A stretch of 32,101 nt of DNA from Gammaproteobacteria bacterium (GCA_002714245.1 PAWX01000035.1:9406-41506), one strand, 5' to 3'; positions 18,422-26,841 are shown, counted from the stretch's first letter. Notes: generated by a model from the sequence alone, not told the origin. Numbers and translations are program-made.

Positions 18422-19279
18422 TACAAACATAATTATGCCGGATCCAATGATCAGGCTACTTCCTACAATCATCATCGGATTGATCTGCTCATCGAAGAAT
18501 GCGACAGCAAGTCCGAGAGCAAACAACAAACGCGTGTAGCGAAAGGGAGCTACGACAGCTACATCACCCCCCCGAGTTGCCATAACGATACAAAAATATG
18601 CCCCACTCCCGGCTAGGGCAGAAATAGCCAGAAGGCCAATATCGCCAGAAGTAATTACGCCAAATTTTCCGAAGAAGGGTATGGTGAAAATACCGGCACT
18701 AAAAAGCGCAAAGAATGCCCAAAAAGATACAGAGACTGCGTGAATCGATACAGAAATCGAACGAGTGATCGAATCTCTTAACGCGAGAAACATCACGCCT
18801 AGCACCGCGGATAGCGCGGCCGGCTTGAAGCCATCAAGGCCTGGCTGGATAACACAGAGAACCCCGACGAATCCGATACCAATCAACAACCATCGCCCAA
18901 GACTGACGTGCTGTTTTAGAAACAGTGCCGCAGCCAGAGAGACAGCCAATGGTGTGGCTTGAAGGATCGCTGAAGAAATCGAGAGTGATGCGTAAACGAT
19001 GGCGATCACGAAACATATAGCAGAAGCCAGTTCAGACATCGTTCTGATGATAAACCAGGGCTTCACCATCTCATCGGTCACCAGACGCACGCGGGTCTTT
19101 AGTGCTGTCATTCCAAACATCAACAGTCCACCGATCCCAATGAGTATAAGTACCTGCGAAATGGGCATCGTGTATGACAGCTTTTTGATCACTGCGTCTT
19201 CGACCGCAAAGCCAGCCATCGCGACAACCATAAACGCGATGCAACGAATATTCTCTTCTGAGGTCGTCTGCTTACTCAC
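18398..19279 (-). CDS. EamA/DMT-superfamily inner-membrane transporter
   Basis: A 293 aa hydrophobic protein with about ten predicted membrane helices in two repeats, the layout of EamA drug/metabolite transporters. Segments such as AFMVVAMAGFAVEDAVIKKL, the helix after SISSAILQATPLAVSLAAAL, and the second-half counterpart AFFDEQINPMMIVGSSLIIG are typical. Members export amino acids or other small metabolites; the substrate here is unknown. The ATG overlaps the stop of the upstream GST-like gene by 8 nt, so these two are coupled. The 3' end overlaps the BKACE gene on the other strand. Confidence 0.85.
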   Translation of the reverse strand: MSKQTTSEENIRCIAFMVVAMAGFAVEDAVIKKLSYTMPISQVLILIGIGGLLMFGMTALKTRVRLVTDEMVKPWFIIRTMSELASAICFVIAIVYASLSISSAILQATPLAVSLAAALFLKQHVSLGRWLLIGIGFVGVLCVIQPGLDGFKPAALSAVLGVMFLALRDSITRSISVSIHAVSVSFWAFFALFSAGIFTIPFFGKFGVITSGDIGLLAISALAGSGAYFCIVMATRGGDVAVVAPFRYTRLLFALGLAVAFFDEQINPMMIVGSSLIIGSGIIMFVSGGTVRQ

Positions 19280-20198
19280 AAGGTTGAATCTGATACCCAG
19301 CGATTGGTAGGTGAACCACTACGTCACCAACCTCAGGCGCATTGTGATCGATCGAAACGCGAACATCATCCAAATAACGGAGTTGGCCAATCACGGAAGG
19401 ATCCGAGGTCTCAGCCAGTGGCTTGATCGAAACTCGCATGCCCTCGTTCATAGAACATCCAATCTGACTTCGAACACCCTTAGGTGAACGGGAAAGTGAA
19501 TTATAAGCGATCGCTAACGCCGCCTCAGCACTGAGGTTGTCATAGCACTCAGTAGTCTGCTCATGAATCTCTTGTTCAATACGCTCGATATTCGGAAATT
19601 GCTTTAAAAAATCAGGACCATACTCCCAACGACCCCGTACAAACCAAGCGATGTAGGCAATTGAAATGTCCGCGTATGAAAGTACTTCGGTCACAAAGCC
19701 GCCGGATCCAGACAAGCCCTGATCAATTGATTTCAAATGGGCTCCCAGCTGTAAAATAACCCCTGATAGCTGACCTTTGAGTCTATCGGGTGTCCAGTTC
19801 GGTCCGAAGTACAACCCAGCTCTGTCTTGGATAAACTCTGGTGGCGCTGTATCCATCGCCGAAGTCAATATAACTCTCGCCGCTAAGTTGAAGACCGTGC
19901 CATCAATCCAATCAGTGAACGTTAGAATTTTCCCGCGCTCAGATTCTGGAAGTAGTCGATGATCATCGGTCAGTTCACCTATAGCCCTTACAATATTTTG
20001 GGTATCGCAAAAGATGTCTGCCCCACGCTGCAAGACAGGAGTCCTGCGATATCCCGCTGTTAACGGAATCAACAGCGGTTTGGGAGGGATTCTGGGAATC
20101 TCAACCGACCTCCATGAGAAATCGGTCAACCCAAGTACAAGGCGAATTTTATGTGCAAATGGTGACTGCCAATAGTGATGAAGAATAAGTTCTGACAT
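19272..20198 (-). CDS. Glutathione S-transferase-like protein with C-terminal extension
   Basis: The N-terminal part (about residues 1-80) is a thioredoxin-like GST domain: LHHYWQSPFAHKIRLVLGL, then RRTPVLQRGADIFCDTQNIV, where the PVL cis-proline and the acidic DTQ glutathione contact are recognisable. An all-helical GST C-domain follows (about 95-220). Residues beyond about 230 (IGCSMNEGMRVSIKPLAE to the end) are an extra segment rich in beta-prone residues that ordinary GSTs of about 220 aa lack. The function is unknown; it may bind a thiol or metabolite rather than catalyse conjugation. It is translationally coupled to the EamA transporter downstream, suggesting a shared small-molecule substrate. 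Confidence 0.75.
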   Translation of the reverse strand: MSELILHHYWQSPFAHKIRLVLGLTDFSWRSVEIPRIPPKPLLIPLTAGYRRTPVLQRGADIFCDTQNIVRAIGELTDDHRLLPESERGKILTFTDWIDGTVFNLAARVILTSAMDTAPPEFIQDRAGLYFGPNWTPDRLKGQLSGVILQLGAHLKSIDQGLSGSGGFVTEVLSYADISIAYIAWFVRGRWEYGPDFLKQFPNIERIEQEIHEQTTECYDNLSAEAALAIAYNSLSRSPKGVRSQIGCSMNEGMRVSIKPLAETSDPSVIGQLRYLDDVRVSIDHNAPEVGDVVVHLPIAGYQIQPCE

Positions 20199-20269
20199 GC
20201 TGATTTACCCTTAGAAGACTTGAAAAAGATGGGAATCCATTCAATAACCTCGGTGGGAAAGAAAAGGTT

Positions 20270-22051
20270 TTACAGATTATTTAGAAAATCTAACAGATCT
20301 GATTGGGTCCCTCTATCCGGCAGATGAAGTCTGTCTACTTGCAGGTCCCAATTACCCCCCTTAAATTCATTCAGCCCCTCCTTAAAGTGCACATCGTTTT
20401 GATCGAAACCGCCAAGCTTGGACTTTGAATAATTCACAAATAACCAGGCTTTAAAGTTCATATGTTCTAATTTTTTCCCAATTTCTGAACATTTTTCAAA
20501 GTCACTTGCGAAGAAATACGCAAGTGTCAGGTCTGTGTACCTATTATCTGAATTCATTTGACCTTGCGGGATAGGATCGAGGGAGAGAGCTTTCTCGAGT
20601 AACTCGATACCTTTTTCTGGTTTCCCTAATCTGGCCAATACCTCCCCATAACCAGCAAGAACTCGGGGATCATTGGGGTTCATATCGTACGCTCTTCGCC
20701 CATGCTCTTCCGCTAATTGATACTCGTGCTGACTCAAATAAACAGCTGACAACATTCTGTGACATTCAAAGTCGTTCTCGTTCAGTTCCAACGCGCTAGA
20801 AATGCTATCCATAGCCTCGCCTATGAATTTATCGGGATCCCCCTCAAGAAACCCACGAACAACCCCCTGTGCGATCGTGCATGCCTTCCACGCGTAGGCT
20901 TGCGCGTTTGATGGATCAGCTTCGATCGCCTGGTCAAAAAATTCAAGCGCTTGGCTATTCGCTTCTTTGGTGAACCTGTGATGCATTTCCTTACCGCGTA
21001 ATAAGGATTCATAAGATGATATATTTTCTGTGGCCTTGCGCTTAGCTCGCTGTAAGCTTGATATCTCGATTTCTCCCAACAATGATATTGTGATAGTACG
21101 GACTATTTCGTCTTGTAAATCGAAAACATCCTCTATTACGCGGTCATACCTATCCCTCCATAAAGCTTTGCCACTTTCGACTTCACTCAATTCTAACGAG
21201 ATTCTGACGCGCTTACCGGAGGATCTGATTCCTCCCGAAATAATGAAGTCCAGTTTGTGGATAGCTGCGAATTCTGCGGTATCTTCCCCTTTGTCTCTGA
21301 AATCAAAACTGGTTTTACTCGATACGATCTCAAATTCACGTATCATCGAAAATTCGGTGATCAGGTCCTCGACAATTCCATCAGCAAGATAATCGCTGTC
21401 TTCGTCTCTTCCATCGTTTGTGAACGGAAGAATCGCCAACCTCGGTTTTTTACTAACGCCCTCTAAACTGAGCTGAGCAGTTTCTTTCGCCTTTGCAGGC
21501 GGGGCCTTCTTATCGAGATCACTCTCCTCCATCCTCTTGCCAATATAAAAAACCTCAAAGTCTTCTGAAATATTTTTCAGAGCTCGGGTACCAGCGGGAC
21601 TAACACTAAAATCCACTCGTTTTTGAACTTGTTCCTGGACTATTCGAGATAAAAGAATTTTGCCAGGCTCACATTGTGCTTCCAAACGGGCGGCAATATT
21701 CACTCCGCTTCCATATATGTTTTCACCCTCTGTGATCACGTCATCTACGTGAATACCGACTCGCCATTCTAGTTTTGGACCCTCCTCTACAGTCTCATTC
21801 CGGGAAGCGAGAGCTTCCTGAAATTTCATAGCAGCATTAACGCACTCAACAGGACTCCCAAAGTCAGCAATAACAGAGTCCCCCGCCGTGTGAAAAATTC
21901 TTCCGCCGTACTCTTCAATTATTGGATCAATAATTTGACGACAAGCACTTAGATTGGCCAGTGTAAGAACCTCCTGACTTTCCATGAACTTGCTGAAGTC
22001 CACGCAGTCACTAGCTAAAATGGTAGCTAGCTTTCTATTTACTTTTGGCAT
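20270..22051 (-). CDS. Class III nucleotide cyclase with TolB-like and TPR regions
   Basis: A soluble 593 aa protein in three parts. Residues 1-170 form a class III adenylate/guanylate cyclase domain with metal Asp residues D15 (LASDCVDFS) and D58 (HTAGDSV) and transition-state residues N118 and R122 (GVNIAARLEA). Residues about 203-325 resemble the TolB-like domain found in such proteins (LAILPFTNDG, YLADGIVEDL). From about 340 come tetratricopeptide repeats (ALEFFDQAIEADPSNAQAYAW, AYDMNPNDPRVLAGYGEVLARLGKPEKGIELLEKALSLDP region). The usual adenine-selecting Lys and Asp appear replaced by H54 and N111, so the nucleotide used is uncertain. No membrane segment is visible. Base composition looks more AT-rich than the core genes. 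Confidence 0.85.
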   Translation of the reverse strand: MPKVNRKLATILASDCVDFSKFMESQEVLTLANLSACRQIIDPIIEEYGGRIFHTAGDSVIADFGSPVECVNAAMKFQEALASRNETVEEGPKLEWRVGIHVDDVITEGENIYGSGVNIAARLEAQCEPGKILLSRIVQEQVQKRVDFSVSPAGTRALKNISEDFEVFYIGKRMEESDLDKKAPPAKAKETAQLSLEGVSKKPRLAILPFTNDGRDEDSDYLADGIVEDLITEFSMIREFEIVSSKTSFDFRDKGEDTAEFAAIHKLDFIISGGIRSSGKRVRISLELSEVESGKALWRDRYDRVIEDVFDLQDEIVRTITISLLGEIEISSLQRAKRKATENISSYESLLRGKEMHHRFTKEANSQALEFFDQAIEADPSNAQAYAWKACTIAQGVVRGFLEGDPDKFIGEAMDSISSALELNENDFECHRMLSAVYLSQHEYQLAEEHGRRAYDMNPNDPRVLAGYGEVLARLGKPEKGIELLEKALSLDPIPQGQMNSDNRYTDLTLAYFFASDFEKCSEIGKKLEHMNFKAWLFVNYSKSKLGGFDQNDVHFKEGLNEFKGGNWDLQVDRLHLPDRGTQSDLLDFLNNL

Positions 22052-22307
22052 TTACGCACTGAATCCCCAATGTCGCACTGATCTACAATGACGCGCGTTT
22101 ATGTTCCAACTCTTGTTTCTTTACACACAAGTCAAAAAACTAATTCTTCCCGATAAATCTCGGAGTTTGAGTTTAAGACTTCCTCTACCTCCCGAGTTTT
22201 CTAAACTCTAAAGTTCCAGTAGCAACGAAATCCGTAATAGTTTGAGTAGCTTTTTAATCGATTATTTGTTCCAGATTATTGGTTTATCCAAAATTTTTTC
22301 ATAGGAT
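22052..22307. other. AT-rich non-coding gap left of the island
   Basis: No convincing gene is seen here on either strand. It contains a small hairpin GAGTTT-TCT-AAACTC near 22196 and several A/T runs. It should hold the promoter of the cyclase gene (minus strand), but I cannot pick a clear one. On the minus strand it lies downstream of the guaA remnant, so it may be what remains of the old sequence beyond guaA, or island debris. Confidence 0.4.
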
Positions 22308-22385
22308 CTATGCACACTCGATTGTTACTGGCGGTACCAAGCTTACATCATAGACAACCCGACTGACGTCTTCGATCTCATTAAT
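22308..22385 (-). pseudogene. Orphan 3' end of guaA (C-terminal 25 codons plus stop), direct repeat of 27847-27924
   Basis: Read on the minus strand this gives [20 protein letters not shown] and then TIECA and TAG, against [25 protein letters not shown] and TAG in the intact guaA 5.5 kb away. Ungapped alignment by hand gives 62 of 78 identical bases, with both stop codons aligned. Upstream on the minus strand the similarity ends and a stop (TAA) appears within a few codons, so it is a fragment and not a gene. It has the same orientation as guaA, so the two copies are direct repeats enclosing the island operon. Confidence 0.85.
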
Positions 22386-22504
22386 GTTAAAATTTTAGAC
22401 GGTTCAACTATCAAAGAGTAATTCGACATGGTCAGTTAGATCCCGCTAATGAATCGTAACCGGTCTTACGTGAAGGGAAATACGTTACGCGACTTCCACA
22501 TGAT

Positions 22505-22510
22505 TATAAT
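22505..22510 (+). promoter_or_regulatory. Possible -10 element of the island operon
   Basis: A perfect TATAAT lies 19 nt before the first island gene. No good -35 stands at 16-18 nt upstream. A start here would give a leader of only about 12 nt carrying the GAAGGA ribosome binding site at 22519-22524. It is tentative. Confidence 0.3.
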
Positions 22511-22528
22511 CCAATATCGAAGGATAAA

Positions 22529-23437
22529 ATGATAGAAAATTATCGACACATCAACATTTTAAAGGAAAGCGTTTGCTCGAAATTTCCCTACTTCATGGGT
22601 GGATTCGACCGTCAGTATGAGAAATTTGGCGACGATTGGGCTAGTGCTTTCAACAGAGAATTAGAGATTTTTTTTGGCTCCGATGATGGTCGTATCGAAT
22701 CGGCAGCATTGGGATATGGAGCTTTCTGCTTAGACTCGATGAAACTGCAAGTTGAGTTCAATAAAACATTGGAATATCGAAATAAGACTTATGCAGAGGC
22801 GTCCTCCGAGGTCTATCAAAATCGTGATTATATGTTCGGTCTGTATCTACCGGGAATATTAATTTCTCACTACCTGTGGGAGCATCATTATGTCCAACTG
22901 AAGTTCTACGAAAAAGAAGTAATCCCTCAGATCGAAGATATCGATAATCCATTAATCTATGACGTTGGGGTTGGCACTGGTTTCTACACGAAAGAGTATT
23001 TACGGCGTGTGGAATCGAGTCAGGTCGTTGGATTTGATATGAGCCCACATTCTCTGGAACATACAGAGATGATGGTCAAGCGTTGGGATTTTTCCGAACG
23101 ATATCAATCGAGACTTGGCGACATTTTAGAACGCGATCAAACCGAACTTTGCGATGTGATCAATTCGATCGAAGTGCTAGAACACCTAGAAAATCCAGTT
23201 GAATTCCTTCACGGACTGAACAAGATGCTTCGGCCAGGGGGATTAGGCTTCATATCTGCGGCCATAAATGCGCCTAATGCAGACCATATTTATCTCTATA
23301 GGAACGCAGACGCGGTCGCAGAACAAATCCAAACCGCAGAATTTACAATTCTTAGCCAGACCGTCGACCAGGCTTATGAGCCTCGCAAATCGGGTGACAT
23401 AGTTCCAACTAATGCGGCGTTTGTCGTAACGAAATGA
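22529..23437 (+). CDS. SAM-dependent class I methyltransferase
   Basis: First gene of the island operon, 302 aa. The C-terminal half is a Rossmann-type methyltransferase: motif I DVGVGTGFY (about 145-153), the acidic end of strand 2 in VVGFDMSP, NSIEVLEHLENP after strand 4, and LRPGGLGFIS as motif III. The first 130 or so residues are not a recognisable methyltransferase part; they may form a substrate lid or a separate helical domain. Whether it methylates O, N or C, and on what, cannot be read from sequence. GAAGGA lies 4 nt before the ATG. The ACP gene follows 7 nt after its stop, so its substrate may be ACP-bound or the finished sugar (inference). Confidence 0.85.
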   Translation: MIENYRHINILKESVCSKFPYFMGGFDRQYEKFGDDWASAFNRELEIFFGSDDGRIESAALGYGAFCLDSMKLQVEFNKTLEYRNKTYAEASSEVYQNRDYMFGLYLPGILISHYLWEHHYVQLKFYEKEVIPQIEDIDNPLIYDVGVGTGFYTKEYLRRVESSQVVGFDMSPHSLEHTEMMVKRWDFSERYQSRLGDILERDQTELCDVINSIEVLEHLENPVEFLHGLNKMLRPGGLGFISAAINAPNADHIYLYRNADAVAEQIQTAEFTILSQTVDQAYEPRKSGDIVPTNAAFVVTK

Positions 23438-23444
23438 GGTAATG

Positions 23445-23696
23445 ATGACTACTATCGAACAGCTACAGCCCATTTTCAGATCGGTGTTTGAGGATGACGA
23501 TTTAATTGTCACTCGTGAAATGAGTGCAAACGACGTCGAGAATTGGGACTCACTCAATCACATAACTTTGATTGTTGAAATTGAAATGTATACAGGCTTA
23601 ACACTGACAACCGAAGATCTCATAAGCTTGGCAAATGTTGGAGATTTCGTCGATATGCTTGAATCCAAGGGCTTCGTTCCAAATGGCGCTGGTTGA
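23445..23696 (+). CDS. Stand-alone acyl carrier protein
   Basis: A small acidic helical protein of 83 aa with the phosphopantetheine attachment motif DSL (NWDSLNH, Ser at about residue 36), as in ACPs partnered with FkbH proteins. It would carry an acyl group as a thioester on a 4'-phosphopantetheine arm added by a phosphopantetheinyl transferase encoded elsewhere. Two ATGs occur in tandem; the second, at 23445, has GAGG 5 nt upstream and is preferred over 23442. Its end overlaps the MaoC-like gene by 14 nt. It is clearly not the fatty-acid AcpP, whose motif is GADSLD. It is probably the carrier for the FkbH product (inference). Confidence 0.9.
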   Translation: MTTIEQLQPIFRSVFEDDDLIVTREMSANDVENWDSLNHITLIVEIEMYTGLTLTTEDLISLANVGDFVDMLESKGFVPNGAG

Positions 23697-24102
23697 CATT
23701 AAAGAGGGGGATGAGGTCGTAACCGACTTCCGGGTTACTGAAGAAAAAATTTCTCAATTCGCTGTGTTGGTTGATGATTTCGCGCCGGTACATTTCGACT
23801 CTGAATTTGCTAGAAATCAGGGTTTTGATGACACTATTGCCCACGGGCTGTTTACAGCGTCTTTTGTCTCGGGTGTCCTCGGAAATTATTTGCCGGGGCC
23901 TGAGAGCGTGATTAATGAGCTGAATTTAAAATACCACCAACCTGTCTATAAAGGTCAAACGATCCAGGTTCTCGTATCAGTCCAGCGTGTTGTCCACGCG
24001 GTAAGTGCAGTGTACCTAACAATAACTATCTCTGAGAAATCAAGCTCAAAAAAAGTCGTTTCTGGACGGGCAATATGTAGCTTCCCGTCTAAGGACGTTT
24101 AA
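23683..24102 (+). CDS. MaoC-like hot-dog fold hydratase/dehydratase
   Basis: A 139 aa single hot-dog protein of the MaoC/PhaJ group, which hydrates or dehydrates (R)-3-hydroxyacyl thioesters. The hydratase-2 motif is recognisable in VDDFAPVHFD: Asp32 and His37 fit the catalytic pair, but the usual Asn between them (as in GDxNPxH) is Ala34. Then comes TIAHGLFTASFVSGVLG, typical of the central helix. The track start at 23635 lies inside the ACP gene; ATG 23683 gives MALVDIKEGDEV, the normal N-terminus for this family. It overlaps the ACP gene by 14 nt, so its substrate is plausibly the acyl group on that ACP. Confidence 0.85.
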   Translation: MALVDIKEGDEVVTDFRVTEEKISQFAVLVDDFAPVHFDSEFARNQGFDDTIAHGLFTASFVSGVLGNYLPGPESVINELNLKYHQPVYKGQTIQVLVSVQRVVHAVSAVYLTITISEKSSSKKVVSGRAICSFPSKDV

Positions 24103-24106
24103 AACC

Positions 24107-25213
24107 GTGAACCTTAAATTAGTAGACCAGTTACCTGGAGAGTATCTGGCAGACTTAGTTCAATTCATCCGACAAAATCATGGTGAAGAGCATGTCATGA
24201 CGTTGCCAATAATGCTGGATTATTATTTTAAAGATCTCGAAAATAGTAATTACAATATCGTTTGTGCTCTTGAAGCTAAAAGAATCGTCGGCATTCTCGG
24301 ATACGTGCCATCAAAGATCAGGTGGGGAGGCACAACGACCGAGGGGGTCTGGACATCTCACTGGACCGTAGATAGTGCTTATAGGCATGGTATAGGTATT
24401 TTACTTATGAAGCGGCTCCAGGAGCTGTACTCGATAATCCTCGGTCAAGGAGCGAACCAGCTCAACAAAAGCCTTGTGACCAAAATGGGACACCACTTCC
24501 TCGACGCCATACCACGATCAGTAAAGATTTATAACCGAAAGAGGTTAAATAAGATATTTCCAAAGCACAATCTACACGAGTTATTGCCCAGCTCTGAACC
24601 TGAAATACCTAGCTTAGACTCATTAAGATTTGAGGATATCCAATTAACTGACTTCGTAAATGAATCAAACTTCAGGCCTGACTGGGAGTACTATAAGTAT
24701 AATCATTATGGAACGCTACGAGACTATTCTTTTTTAAAAAAGAAATACCTTCAAACTCCTGCATTCAGGTACGAATTCTGTCTATTCGAGAACAGAGATA
24801 AACCGTATTTGTTAGTTTTTAGACTAGAGAGAACATCGGGTCAGTCTGTATTTAATTGCATAAGAATAGTTGAAATAATAATACCAGACGATCACCAAGC
24901 ACCTATTATCTTAGGCGCCATGCTAATGTATTTGGATTCATTCGCAAGAGAGCACGACGTCACGTTTTCTGACTTTTATTGTACAAATGTTGAGTTACAT
25001 AAACACCTCCAGCTGTTTGGGTTTGCGTCTGATGTGAATCATATTCTACCCAACCTACTCAATCCGATCGTTGAGAGACCGAGGGATCAAAATGTTGAAC
25101 TTTTTCTGAAAGACGGGACAAGACCGTCGTGGGATGAGCTATACATAACAAAATCCGATGGCGATCAGGATCGACCGAGCATAAGCAATGTAATCAGAGG
25201 TGGAAAGAATTGA
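24107..25213 (+). CDS. GNAT-like acyltransferase, possibly two GNAT modules
   Basis: A 368 aa protein starting with GTG 4 nt after the MaoC-like stop. The N-terminal part (about 10-110) has a GNAT pattern: a strand pair around VCALEAKRIVGILGY, then HWTVDSAYRHGIGILLMKRL, where RHGIGI fits the acyl-CoA pyrophosphate loop (R/QxxGxG). The C-terminal half has a similar strand-helix run (IIIPDDHQAPIILGAMLMYL, then LQLFGF), suggesting a second, degenerate GNAT unit. No closer family is recognised. The operon points to acyl transfer from the ACP to an amino sugar (inference). The stop overlaps the fkbH-like start as TTGA. Confidence 0.65.
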   Translation: MNLKLVDQLPGEYLADLVQFIRQNHGEEHVMTLPIMLDYYFKDLENSNYNIVCALEAKRIVGILGYVPSKIRWGGTTTEGVWTSHWTVDSAYRHGIGILLMKRLQELYSIILGQGANQLNKSLVTKMGHHFLDAIPRSVKIYNRKRLNKIFPKHNLHELLPSSEPEIPSLDSLRFEDIQLTDFVNESNFRPDWEYYKYNHYGTLRDYSFLKKKYLQTPAFRYEFCLFENRDKPYLLVFRLERTSGQSVFNCIRIVEIIIPDDHQAPIILGAMLMYLDSFAREHDVTFSDFYCTNVELHKHLQLFGFASDVNHILPNLLNPIVERPRDQNVELFLKDGTRPSWDELYITKSDGDQDRPSISNVIRGGKN

Positions 25214-26841
25214 AACTGGCGATACTCAGTAATGTAAGCACCCAATTTTTAACCCAAAATTTAAGTGTACTCCTCAAAAAAAAATATGAAGTCGAAGTTT
25301 TAGAAACTAGTTTTGGTTCTTGGAAAATCTGTAGCAGGGGTCTAGATCCAACATTAAACGACTTTGAACCCGATTCAATGCTTTTGTTCCTGTCTTCAAC
25401 TGCTGTTTCACCGGATAGACTGTCAAACGGTCAATTTCTCGAAGAAGTCAAGCAATCGATTGTTTCAATCACCGAGTGGTTTAGTGGAAAGCTATATATT
25501 ACCGGAATAGACTACCCAGAATCTGCTTGCCTTGACACCTCCCTCAAGCTAACGATCGATCATATTAACAGAGAGCTGTTTTTACTTAGGCAACAGGAAA
25601 AATATATATTCGTTGATCTATTCGACTTATTTTTTTTTGAGAAAGCCGAAACTTTTTTACCACGTAAATATCACGGGCTCGGGATATTCTCATTTCATCC
25701 AAAATACTATGAGGCTATTAGTCAACGTATTTCCAATATCATTGACGCGACAATTTCTCGTCCAATAAAAACTATTTTCGTAGACTTAGACAATACGCTA
25801 TGGCCGGGGATACTAGGCGATGAGGGCATTAAAGGAATCAATCTGGCACCGGATTCAGCTGCCCTGCCGCATCTAGACCTACAATACCTCCTAAAAAAGC
25901 TAAAACAGAGCGGCGTGATACTGAACATCGCGTCAAAAAACGATATTGATATTGTGAAGGAATTCTTTAACGTCCGAAGAGAGGAACTCTTACTCCATTG
26001 GGAGGATTTCGCTACCATTAAAGCCAACTGGGAGCCAAAATCCGCAAATATAAACGAAGCGCTTGCTGAGTTGAACTTGACACACTCGGGCGTTGTATTC
26101 ATTGACGATAGTAAGTTCGAACAAAACGAAGTGTCTTCGGCTCTACCGGAAATAATCGTTTTGAAAATGCCAGATGAGCCATACGAGTGGAACAAATACC
26201 TTGTAGATTCAAACCTCTTCCACACTCCAGTCGTTACCGGAGAGGACGTAATTCGCACGCAATTTTATCAGTATGAAGGAAAACGTTTAGCCTCGAGTAA
26301 ATCGATGTCAAGAACTGATTATCTCCAGTCGCTGCAACTAGTATTACGAGCGCAACCAGTATCATCCGAAAATATTGATCGGGCGATACAACTCCTAAAT
26401 AAAACTAATCAGTTTAATATCAAGGGTGCACAAATCGATTACGAAGAGGTAAAAAGATTTACCGCGGATGAAAGTAGTTTTTTTTGGCTATTCACGTTGC
26501 AGGATATTTATTCAAATTATGGGATCGTCTCATGTGTCTACGGTACTGAATATGGGGAACACACACTAGAAATTGAGGGTTGGTGCCTCTCATGTCGTGC
26601 CTTTACTCGAAACGTAGAAAATTCAATCCTACAATTTCTGTGTACCAACTACCCGCAGTGCAAGGCTATGTCTATAGCTTTTAACGCAACATCAAAGAAT
26701 AAATATGCGAAGAACTATTTTGTGAATAATAGTTTCAAAAAAACATCGTCCCAAGAACCAATCGTTAAATTTACTAAGGCCAGTAATATTATCATCAATG
26801 AGACAACTTATATCACACAAGAAATAGATGAGAACCAATGA
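25210..26841 (+). CDS. FkbH-like HAD-family protein (glyceryl-ACP forming)
   Basis: FkbH proteins dephosphorylate 1,3-bisphosphoglycerate and load the glyceryl unit onto an ACP. This 543 aa protein has the HAD motif I VDLDNTLWPG with D192/D194, motif II ASKND (241-245) and motif IV FIDDS (about 297-301). The region before 180 resembles an SGNH-like N-terminal domain seen in longer FkbH proteins. The C-terminus from about 350 has the usual GNAT-like domain (LLNKTNQFNIKG). It starts with TTG overlapping the previous stop, with AGAGGTGG upstream. Together with the stand-alone ACP this is a normal FkbH pair, but the dehydrogenases for methoxymalonyl-ACP are absent. Confidence 0.9.
   Translation: MKLAILSNVSTQFLTQNLSVLLKKKYEVEVLETSFGSWKICSRGLDPTLNDFEPDSMLLFLSSTAVSPDRLSNGQFLEEVKQSIVSITEWFSGKLYITGIDYPESACLDTSLKLTIDHINRELFLLRQQEKYIFVDLFDLFFFEKAETFLPRKYHGLGIFSFHPKYYEAISQRISNIIDATISRPIKTIFVDLDNTLWPGILGDEGIKGINLAPDSAALPHLDLQYLLKKLKQSGVILNIASKNDIDIVKEFFNVRREELLLHWEDFATIKANWEPKSANINEALAELNLTHSGVVFIDDSKFEQNEVSSALPEIIVLKMPDEPYEWNKYLVDSNLFHTPVVTGEDVIRTQFYQYEGKRLASSKSMSRTDYLQSLQLVLRAQPVSSENIDRAIQLLNKTNQFNIKGAQIDYEEVKRFTADESSFFWLFTLQDIYSNYGIVSCVYGTEYGEHTLEIEGWCLSCRAFTRNVENSILQFLCTNYPQCKAMSIAFNATSKNKYAKNYFVNNSFKKTSSQEPIVKFTKASNIIINETTYITQEIDENQ

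Noticed and set aside
25722-26258. 178 aa minus-strand ORF inside the fkbH-like gene
   Set aside because: The opposite strand encodes a clear FkbH-like protein with HAD motifs; this ORF has no recognisable features.
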